A stretch of DNA of 64,000 nucleotides from Streptomyces sp. NRRL F-4489 (GTDB taxonomy: Bacteria; Actinomycetota; Actinomycetes; Streptomycetales; Streptomycetaceae), in the NCBI RefSeq assembly GCF_001509485.1, contig NZ_LLZI01000268.1, positions 1-64,000 of the forward strand, written 5' to 3'. Positions 42,202 through 49,007 of the stretch are shown here, one piece after another (position 1 is the first letter of the stretch; the number at the start of each line of letters is the position of its first letter). Both the position numbers and the translations under genes were made by a program. The notes under the pieces were generated by a model, which saw nothing but the letters and a program-made list of their open reading frames with translations, did no database searches and had not been told where the DNA came from.

Positions 42202-43575
42202 TCAGGCGGCCCGCTCCGGCGGTTCCTCGGCCCGGCGCCGGCGGAAGAGCAGGTGGAGCCCCAGGGCGACCACCAGCGCCGCGGTCGAGGGGCTGCCGAA
42301 GACCAGCTGCCACCACTGCGGGAAGGCGTGGTAGATCCGCGGCGCGACCACCGGCAGCATGCCCGTACCGATGGCGGCCGCGGCGATCAGGAGGTTGTCG
42401 CCGCGGTCGAGTCCGGCCCGGCGCAGGATGTCCACGCCGACCATGGCGACGGTGGCGAAGCAGATCAGCGAGGCGCCGCCGACCACCGGCCGGGGCAGCG
42501 AGGCGATCAGCTCGCCGAGCTTGGGCAGCGTGCCCAGGAACATCATCAGGGCGCCGCCGACCGCGGTGACGTACCGGCTGCGGACGCCGGTCATGATGGT
42601 CAGGCCGATGTTCCCGGCGAAGACGGTGTCCGGGAAGGAGTTCATCGCGCCGCCCAGCACACCTGACAGGCCGTCAGCGGCCAGCCCGCGGCCCAGCTCC
42701 CGGTCGGTGAGCGGCTGCTGGACCGCCTCGCTGACCGCGATCATCTGCGCGGTCGACTCGGCGAACACCACCAGCATCACCACACACATCGACACCACGC
42801 CGGCGAGCGGGAACTCCGGTGCCCCGAAGCGGAACGGCGTGACGATCCCCAGCCAGTCCGCTGACCCGACCCCGGAGAAGTCGATCAGCCCCGCCGGGAC
42901 CGCCGCCAGCGTCCCGGCGAGCAGCGCCAGCAACACGCTGACCTGCGCCAGGAACCCGCGCAGCAGGCGGCGGAGCAGCAGCAGGCACCCGATCACCCCG
43001 CCGGCCAGGGCGAGGTGCACGGGCGGCGCGTAGTCCGCTGCGGCCGGGTCGTCGCCGGCGATCATGCCGGGCGCGGCACCGATCAGCGCCAGCCCCACGA
43101 CGGTGATCACCACCCCGCTGACCAGCGGCGGGAAGGCCCGCAGCAGCCGGGCGAACGGGACCGCGACCAGCATCCCGAAGACCCCGGCCGCGATCATCGA
43201 GCCGTAGACCGCGGGCATCCCGTACTCCCGCGCGATCATGATCATCGGGGTGACGCAGACGAACGAGCCGCCGGTCACCAATGGCCGCCGCACGCCCAGG
43301 AACCGCCCCGCGCCCAGGCTCTGGACGATGGTGATGATTCCGGCGACGAACAGGTCCGCGTTGACCAGGGTGCTCACGGCCGCGGTGTCCAGGCCCGCCC
43401 CGGCGCCGAACATCAGCGGGACCGCGATCGCGCCCGCGTACATCACCAGGGCGTGCTGCACCCCGAGGCCGATGGTCCGTCCGGCACCGGGGTGGTGCGC
43501 GCCGCCCGGGCGGACGGGCCGGGGGCGGCGCGAGGCGGCGCGGCGCGGGGTGGTGCGGCGCGGGGTCAGGGTCAC
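42202..43575 (-). CDS. NCS2 nucleobase:cation symporter (xanthine/uric acid type)
   Basis: Predicted 457 residues with about 14 membrane segments. Family motifs: GLGVQHALVMYAGAIAVPL in TM1, VFAESTAQMIAVSE and FPDTVFAGNIGLTIMTGVRSRYV in the substrate-binding TM8-TM10 region. Imports purines such as urate or xanthine. GTG 43575 overlaps the oxygenase stop as GTGA, so the two are co-expressed. Convergent with the deaminase. Confidence 0.88.
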   Translation of the reverse strand: MTLTPRRTTPRRAASRRPRPVRPGGAHHPGAGRTIGLGVQHALVMYAGAIAVPLMFGAGAGLDTAAVSTLVNADLFVAGIITIVQSLGAGRFLGVRRPLVTGGSFVCVTPMIMIAREYGMPAVYGSMIAAGVFGMLVAVPFARLLRAFPPLVSGVVITVVGLALIGAAPGMIAGDDPAAADYAPPVHLALAGGVIGCLLLLRRLLRGFLAQVSVLLALLAGTLAAVPAGLIDFSGVGSADWLGIVTPFRFGAPEFPLAGVVSMCVVMLVVFAESTAQMIAVSEAVQQPLTDRELGRGLAADGLSGVLGGAMNSFPDTVFAGNIGLTIMTGVRSRYVTAVGGALMMFLGTLPKLGELIASLPRPVVGGASLICFATVAMVGVDILRRAGLDRGDNLLIAAAAIGTGMLPVVAPRIYHAFPQWWQLVFGSPSTAALVVALGLHLLFRRRRAEEPPERAA

Positions 43576-44639
43576 GGGCCGTCGGTCCGGGCGGCGAGCA
43601 GCCGGGCCGCCTCCCGGGGCGAGTTGGCGTTGAGCTTCCCGGCGCGCGAACCGCCCAGCTTCTCCGCCAGGTGGCGGCCGACGGTGGTGGGCGGATACAG
43701 CGGCTCGGCGCCGGCCGGGACGCAGCCGGGCAGGCAGGCGATCTCCGCGTCCCAGTTGCCGTCGTGGAAGAACGCGGCGGACCGGCGGCGCCCCACCCGC
43801 CCGCTGGCATCGGCCGGCGGCAGCACGCGGTGCAGCGTGGACAGCCACCGGTCGTTGGTCCAACGGGCCAGCAGATCACCGAGGTTGACCAGCAGGCAGC
43901 CCGGCTCGGGCAGCACATCGTGCCAGCGGCCCTCGGTGTCGAGGATCTGGAGCCCGGGCACCCGGTCGGCCCAGAGCACCGTGACGATGCCGTAGTCGGT
44001 GTGGGCGCCCATGCCCATCCGGTCCCGGTCGATGACCAGTTCCGTCTCGGGCAGCGCGTAGTGGTTCATCCGCAGCACATCGAGGGAGTGGTCGGTGAAC
44101 GGAACGAAATGGTCCACCGCCAGCCCCAGGGCGTGCGCGAAGATCCCGGTCAGCCGCCGGGCCAGCCCGCCGGCCTGGCGGCACCACTCCTCCACCGCGT
44201 CCCGGAAGCCCGGCAGCGGCGGCCAGATGTTGGCCGGGTAGTGCTCCTCGGGCAGCCCGAGCCCGGGGAACGCGGCCGCCTCCGCACCGACGTTGAACGC
44301 CTCGAAAAGATCCTCGGCCGCCGCCGGCACGCCCAGGCTCAGGCTCAGCTTCTCGGTGCGCGGCGGGGTGTAGCCGCGGTTGACGTCCGGGGACGGCGCG
44401 CACAGCGCCTTCTTCTCGGCCATCGGCAGCCCGAAGAACGCGTCCTGCGCCGCGGCGAACGCGTCCACCGCGGCGTCCGGTATGCCGTGTCCGGCGATCT
44501 GCATGAAGCCGACGGTGCGGGCCGCCCGGTCGACCTCGGCCGCGATGCGGTCCCGGTCGGCGGCGGTTCCGCCCGCCCATGCGGAGATGTCGATGACGGG
44601 TACGTCCAGTACCCCGTTCACGGCCGTGGCCCTGCCCAT
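43572..44639 (-). CDS. 2-oxoglutarate/Fe(II) oxygenase, isopenicillin-N-synthase family
   Basis: Predicted 355 residues. N-terminal DIOX_N motif VPVIDISAW and GFMQIAGHGIPD; iron triad H213-x-D215 (MGAHTDYGIVT) and H270 (STLHRVLPP), with an RxS motif at 285-287 for 2-oxoglutarate. Start 44639 follows GGAAGG. First gene of an operon with the NCS2 permease, next to 8-oxoguanine deaminase, so oxidation of a purine or related heterocycle is possible; the family also includes antibiotic and hormone enzymes. Confidence 0.85.
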   Translation of the reverse strand: MGRATAVNGVLDVPVIDISAWAGGTAADRDRIAAEVDRAARTVGFMQIAGHGIPDAAVDAFAAAQDAFFGLPMAEKKALCAPSPDVNRGYTPPRTEKLSLSLGVPAAAEDLFEAFNVGAEAAAFPGLGLPEEHYPANIWPPLPGFRDAVEEWCRQAGGLARRLTGIFAHALGLAVDHFVPFTDHSLDVLRMNHYALPETELVIDRDRMGMGAHTDYGIVTVLWADRVPGLQILDTEGRWHDVLPEPGCLLVNLGDLLARWTNDRWLSTLHRVLPPADASGRVGRRRSAAFFHDGNWDAEIACLPGCVPAGAEPLYPPTTVGRHLAEKLGGSRAGKLNANSPREAARLLAARTDGP

Positions 44640-44720
44640 CGCAAGCCTTCCTTCCGTCACACCGGTCACTCCGACAACGCGCCGGCACTCCCGTGCGGCG
44701 CCCACCCACCCCTTTCCGTT

Positions 44721-44747
44721 TCAACAGTTTGATGAACATCCTGTTAA
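44721..44747. promoter_or_regulatory. Inverted repeat in the oxygenase/EamA divergent promoter
   Basis: TCAACAG (44721-44727) and CTGTTAA (44741-44747) are inverted half-sites with one mismatch, 13 nt apart, in an AT-richer patch of the 226-nt divergent region. A regulator site is possible; the regulator is unknown. Confidence 0.3.
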
Positions 44748-44865
44748 CGACCCCGATCCGAACCAGCCGAAACCAGCCGCCGGTTGGCCGAGACCTCCTC
44801 CCAACTCCTCGCAATACGGCGACAGTTCGCCGGATACCGAACGGCCGCCGGTCTACCCTCCCCGC

Positions 44866-45825
44866 ATGACCACCCCTCCGCGGACCCCCGTCCGCCGCCC
44901 CTGGGCACCGCGCGCCGGCCGCTCCCCCGCCGCCTGGCCCGCGGTGGCCGCCGCGGCCGTCACCGTCGTCCTGTGGGCCTCCGCCTTCGTCGCCATCCGC
45001 GGCGCCGGCGCCGCGTACTCACCGGGCGCCCTGGCCCTCGGCCGGCTCCTCACCGGTTCCCTGGTGCTGGGGGTGCTGGTGCTCATACGCGGCGGCGGCC
45101 GCCCGCCGCGCGCCGCCTGGCCGGGCATCCTCTGCTCCGGGCTGCTGTGGTTCGGCGCGTACACGGTCGCGCTCAACTGGGGCGAGCGCGAGGTGGACGC
45201 CGGCACCGCCGCGCTGCTGGTCAACACCGGCCCGCTGCTGGTCGCGCTGCTCGGCGCCCGGCTGCTCGGCGAGGGGCTGCCGCGGCGGCTCCTGGCCGGG
45301 ATGGCGGTGTCGTTCGGGGGCGCGGTGGTGGTGGGCCTGTCGATGTCCGGCGGCGGCCGGTCCTCGCTGCTCGGCGTGGCGCTGTGCCTGCTGGCCGCGG
45401 TCTGCTACGCGGGCGGGGTGGTCGCGCAGAAGCCCGCGCTGCGCCACACCGGCGCGCTGACGGTGACCTTCTACGGCTGCCTGACCGGCGCCGCCGCCTG
45501 CCTCCCGTTCGCCGGCACCCTGGTCTCCGAGGCGGCCCGCGCCCCGCTCCCGCAGACCCTGAACGTCCTCTACCTCGGCGTCTTCCCGACCGCCGCCGCC
45601 TTCACCACCTGGGCGTTCGCGCTGGCCCGCAGCACCGCGGGCCGGATGGGCGCCACCACCTACGCGGTGCCGGTGCTGGTGGTCCTGATGTCCTGGCCGG
45701 TACTGGGCGAGGTCCCCGGGCCGCTGACCCTGGCCGGCGGCGCGCTGTGCCTGGCGGGGGTGGCGGTGTCGCGGCGGTCGGCCCGCACGTCTCCGACAAG
45801 TACGCAGCGAGAGAAGGCAATGTGA
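44866..45825 (+). CDS. EamA-family DMT transporter
   Basis: Predicted 319 residues, ten membrane helices in two EamA repeats (VVLWASAFVAIRGAGAAYSPGALALGRLL; LNVLYLGVFPTAAAFTTWAFALAR). Similar to RhaT/YdcZ-like metabolite exporters. ATG at 44866 lies where the first helix begins. Ends 7 nt before the convergent DinB-type gene. Confidence 0.85.
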   Translation: MTTPPRTPVRRPWAPRAGRSPAAWPAVAAAAVTVVLWASAFVAIRGAGAAYSPGALALGRLLTGSLVLGVLVLIRGGGRPPRAAWPGILCSGLLWFGAYTVALNWGEREVDAGTAALLVNTGPLLVALLGARLLGEGLPRRLLAGMAVSFGGAVVVGLSMSGGGRSSLLGVALCLLAAVCYAGGVVAQKPALRHTGALTVTFYGCLTGAAACLPFAGTLVSEAARAPLPQTLNVLYLGVFPTAAAFTTWAFALARSTAGRMGATTYAVPVLVVLMSWPVLGEVPGPLTLAGGALCLAGVAVSRRSARTSPTSTQREKAM

Positions 45826-45832
45826 CGAGTCG

Positions 45833-46465
45833 TCAGTTTGCCCGCCACCCCGGCGCACGCCCCAGCATCGTCAGGATCCGGTCCAGCGCACCGGCGCCGT
45901 CCGGCTCGGGCAGCGCCGGACGGAAGGAGCTGCCGGGGGCCTGCCGGGACGCGCCGTCGGGCACGGCGCGGGCGATCGGCAGGGCGGCGTCGAGGAGTTC
46001 GGGGTCCGGGTCGTAGGGCAGGTCCAGGGCGCGGGCGAGGTCCCAGCTGTGGACGACGTAGTCGACGAGGTGGAAGCCGATGGCCCGGGCGGCGGGTACG
46101 GGCCGCTCGGTGCTGACCTCCGGGAGCGCGAACGGCCGGCCGGGCCCGTCCACCGCCGCGAAGGCGGTGAGGACGTCCTCGGCGGCGCGGCGGTAGCGGT
46201 CCACCGCCGCCGGGACGTCGTCACCGACCGGGTGCACCGCCCAGTGCCCCGGATCGGCGCCGCGGCCCCGCGCGGCCGCCGCGAATCCCCGGTGCTGGGC
46301 CGTCAGATGGCCGAGCAGGGCGGCCAGGTCCCAGCCGGCGCAGGGCGTGGGCCGGGCGAGGTCGCCGGGGGCCAGCCGGTCCACCAGGGCCACGCTGCCG
46401 CGTACCGCGCGGGCGTCGAGTGCGCGCAGGCGGTCCAGGGCCGCCCCCTCATTATTCGTATGCAT
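45833..46465 (-). CDS. Mycothiol-dependent maleylpyruvate isomerase-like (DinB fold) protein
   Basis: Predicted 210 residues of the actinobacterial TIGR03086/MDMPI group. N-terminal TPCAGWDLAALLGHLTAQH and later FHLVDYVVHSWDLARALDL give the three metal-binding His of the DinB fold. Members are thought to use mycothiol or to be unknown metal enzymes. Divergent from a MarR gene with only ~52 nt between, so probably controlled by it. Confidence 0.78.
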   Translation of the reverse strand: MHTNNEGAALDRLRALDARAVRGSVALVDRLAPGDLARPTPCAGWDLAALLGHLTAQHRGFAAAARGRGADPGHWAVHPVGDDVPAAVDRYRRAAEDVLTAFAAVDGPGRPFALPEVSTERPVPAARAIGFHLVDYVVHSWDLARALDLPYDPDPELLDAALPIARAVPDGASRQAPGSSFRPALPEPDGAGALDRILTMLGRAPGWRAN

Positions 46466-46517
46466 GCGCTTACGATGGGCGCCGGCGCACGATGTGTCAA
46501 CGGGTATTTTCCTGTCC

Positions 46518-47012
46518 ATGGCCGAGAACGACAGCGAGCGGGACACCCCGACCGGAGGGCGGCCGGCGGACCGCCCCGACCTGGCCGCCCTGCTGGTGCC
46601 CCTGTGCCGGGCGCTGGTGGACGCCGAGCGGCCGGTGCTCGACGCGCACGGCGTGACGATGTGGGGGTACGGGGTGCTGCTGCGCCTGGGCGAGACCCCG
46701 TTCCGCAGCCAGGCCGCCCTGGCCGAGGCGATCCGCGCGGACAAGACCCGGATCATCCCCGTCCTGGACGACCTGGAGGCGCGCGGGCTGATCGACCGCC
46801 GCCCCGACCCCGATGACCGGCGGGTGCGGCTGCTCTCCCTCACCCCCGAGGGCCGGCGCCTCCGGGACGCGGTCCAGGCCGATATCCGGCGCGGTGAGGA
46901 GGAGTTGCTGGCCCGGCTGCCGGCCGCCGACCGGCAGGGTTTCGTCCGGGCGCTGCTGGCCCTGCACGCGCTGCCCGCGATCCCCCCGCACCGGCCCGCC
47001 GCGGACGCCTGA
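46518..47012 (+). CDS. MarR-family transcriptional regulator
   Basis: Predicted 164 residues with the MarR winged helix: SQAALAEAIRADKTRIIPVLDDLEARGLIDRRPDPDDRRVRLLSLTPEG. The 52-nt divergent promoter shared with the DinB-type gene contains inverted TCGTA (46456-46460) and TACGA (46471-46475), a possible operator. MarR proteins with such neighbours usually repress detoxification genes and respond to small electrophiles or drugs. Confidence 0.85.
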   Translation: MAENDSERDTPTGGRPADRPDLAALLVPLCRALVDAERPVLDAHGVTMWGYGVLLRLGETPFRSQAALAEAIRADKTRIIPVLDDLEARGLIDRRPDPDDRRVRLLSLTPEGRRLRDAVQADIRRGEEELLARLPAADRQGFVRALLALHALPAIPPHRPAADA

Positions 47013-47054
47013 CCGGACCGGGACCGGGCGCGCACCGGCGGCCCGCACAGGAAC

Positions 47055-47107
47055 AGCGGGTGCCGGCGCCGGGCCCCCGAGGGGGAGGGTCCCGGCCGGC
47101 ACCCGCT
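47055..47107. terminator. Bidirectional terminator
   Basis: AGCGGGTGCCGG (47055-47066) pairs perfectly with CCGGCACCCGCT (47096-47107); the enclosed GC-rich loop can pair further. It lies between convergent marR and the small secreted peptide gene. Confidence 0.6.
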
Positions 47108-47149
47108 GCCGGGGTGTCCGATTACGTCGCAGAAGCTACGCCCGCCCGC

Positions 47150-47377
47150 TCACCGGCGGTGGTGGTGCTCTCTGCCGTGCTCGTAGCCGCCCTTGCCGCA
47201 GCCCTCACTGAAGACCGGGTTGCCTTCGAGGACGGCGGCGGAGAGCGAGCAGCCGCCGAACCAGCCCTTGCCGTAGTGGTCGTGGTGGTGCTTGCCACCG
47301 GCGAGTGCGGCACTCGCTCCGCCCAGGACAATGGTGGTGGCCAGGGCGCTGGCTGCGATCGCGGCGCGGATGCGCAT
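47150..47377 (-). CDS. Small secreted His/Gly-rich peptide
   Basis: Predicted 75 residues. Signal peptide MRIRAAIAASALATTIVLGG ending at ALAG-G (~residue 27), then a 48-residue mature part with KHHHDHYGKG, two cysteines (GGCSLS and SEGCGKGG) and a C-terminal HHHRR. AGGAG precedes the ATG. Histidine clusters suggest metal binding; the two Cys may form a disulfide. Family not recognised, but a similar layout is seen at 58259-58660. Confidence 0.65.
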   Translation of the reverse strand: MRIRAAIAASALATTIVLGGASAALAGGKHHHDHYGKGWFGGCSLSAAVLEGNPVFSEGCGKGGYEHGREHHHRR

Positions 47378-47489
47378 GTCTGCTCCTCAGGAGTATCGAG
47401 GGGGGATATCGACCTTTTCAGGAATCACCCTGGCGAAAGCTATTAAAACCTGCCTTACCGCCAATCGTGTGGTCGTTCCCCGGCCGCCC

Positions 47490-47520
47490 GGCGGCCCGGG
47501 CGCCGCACCTCCGGGCCGCC
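47490..47520 (-). terminator. Terminator of the MFS gene
   Basis: GGCGGCCCGG (47490-47499) pairs perfectly with CCGGGCCGCC (47511-47520) around 11 nt, directly after the MFS stop on the minus strand. Confidence 0.5.
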
Positions 47521-47526
47521 GCGGCG

Positions 47527-48855
47527 TCAACTCCCGGATGCCGCAGGGGAATTGAGGGCGGGGTCGGCGGTCTCGTCCGGCTCCGTCCGGGGCAACCGCT
47601 GTGGGGGCCGCAACCCGAACATCACCAGAATGACCGCCACCGCCAGGAAGCCGGCCAGCACCGCGAAACCGGTCAGGCTGGTGCCGGTGGCGTCGGTCAG
47701 CCACCCGACCAGGTACGGACCGGCGAAGCCGCCGAGGTTACCCAGCGCGTTGATCAGGCCCATCGCCACGGCCACCACCTCGAAGCGGAGCAGCCGGCCG
47801 GGGATCGCCCAGAAGGGGCCGTAGGGCGCGTAGACCGCGGCGGCGGTGACGCACAGCAGCACCATCCGGGGCAGCGCCCCGTCCACCACCTGGCCGAGCA
47901 GCAGCGCCGCGATGCCCGCGGCCAGCGGGACGGCGACCGCGCGCCGCTGGTTCCCGGTGCGGTCCGACCAGGCGGCGGTGGCGATCATCGCGGCCAGCGC
48001 GACGGTGAACGGGACCGCGGTCAGCAGCCCGACCTCGGTGGCGGAGCCGTCGTGGGTCAGCTCCTTGATGACGGCCGGGAGCCACAGGCTGAAGCCGTAG
48101 AAGCCGGTGATCCAGAAGAAGTAGACGCCGATGAGGACCAGGACGGACCGCTGGCGGACCGCGGCGCGGTACGAGCCGCCGGCCGACGCGGGCTTGGCGG
48201 CCTCGTCGGCGGCCAGCGCCGACTCCAGGTGGGCGGCCTCGGCCGGCGAGATCCAGCGGGCCCGCGCGGGCCGGTCGGCGACCGTGAACCACCACACCAC
48301 CGCCCACAGCAGCGGCGGCAGCCCCTGGAGGACCAGCACCCAGCGCCAGCTGGCGTGGTCGAGCATCCAGCCGGACAGCGGCGCCATCAGCACCGAGGAC
48401 AGCGGCAGGCAGGCCATCCACAGGGCGTTGGCGCGGGCCCGTTCGCGGAGCGGGAACCACGAGGCGAGCAGGATCAGGACGGCGGGCCAGACGCCGCCCT
48501 CGAAGAAGCCCAGCACGAACCGCGCGGCGTAGAACTGGCCCCGGGTCCGCACCAGTCCGGAGAGCACCGCGGACAGCCCCCAGGCGACCATGAGGATCAG
48601 CACGGTCTTCCGGGCGCTCCAGCGCTGGGCGAGGACCGCCGCGGGTATCTGGAGGAAGACGTAGCCGAGGAAGAAGATGCCGCCGGCCAGGCCCTTGTCG
48701 GCGTTGGAGAGGTCCAGGTCGCCGTGCATGTAGGGGAGGACCACGGAGACGTTGTTCCGGTCCAGGTACGCCAGCATGTACATGATGGCGGCGACCGGGA
48801 TGACATAGGCCCAGCGTCTGGCCGGGACCGCCGCGGGCGGTGGGGCGTCGGTCAT
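47527..48855 (-). CDS. MFS transporter, anion:cation symporter type
   Basis: Predicted 442 residues, 12 helices. The start of the barrel, IPVAAIMYMLAYLDRNNVSVVLPYMHGDLDLSNADKGLAGGIFFLGY, and the TM4 FVLGFFEGGVWPAVLILLASWFPLRERARAN are typical of the ACS/phthalate-glucarate permease group that imports organic acids. ATG 48855 has GAAAGGT. An 11-G run lies about 29 nt upstream of the start. Confidence 0.87.
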   Translation of the reverse strand: MTDAPPPAAVPARRWAYVIPVAAIMYMLAYLDRNNVSVVLPYMHGDLDLSNADKGLAGGIFFLGYVFLQIPAAVLAQRWSARKTVLILMVAWGLSAVLSGLVRTRGQFYAARFVLGFFEGGVWPAVLILLASWFPLRERARANALWMACLPLSSVLMAPLSGWMLDHASWRWVLVLQGLPPLLWAVVWWFTVADRPARARWISPAEAAHLESALAADEAAKPASAGGSYRAAVRQRSVLVLIGVYFFWITGFYGFSLWLPAVIKELTHDGSATEVGLLTAVPFTVALAAMIATAAWSDRTGNQRRAVAVPLAAGIAALLLGQVVDGALPRMVLLCVTAAAVYAPYGPFWAIPGRLLRFEVVAVAMGLINALGNLGGFAGPYLVGWLTDATGTSLTGFAVLAGFLAVAVILVMFGLRPPQRLPRTEPDETADPALNSPAASGS

Positions 48856-49007
48856 CGAGCACCTTTCGGGAGGGGCGCGGCGCGGGGGGGGGGGCGGCCG
48901 CGCCGTGCGGGAGGCCGCGGCAGGCGTCACTTTCGTCCCAAGTGCCACTGCTGCCACGGCAGTTGCCCGTCGCGCGCCACGGAGGGTAGCAGCCGGCCGG
49001 GGCGCGG

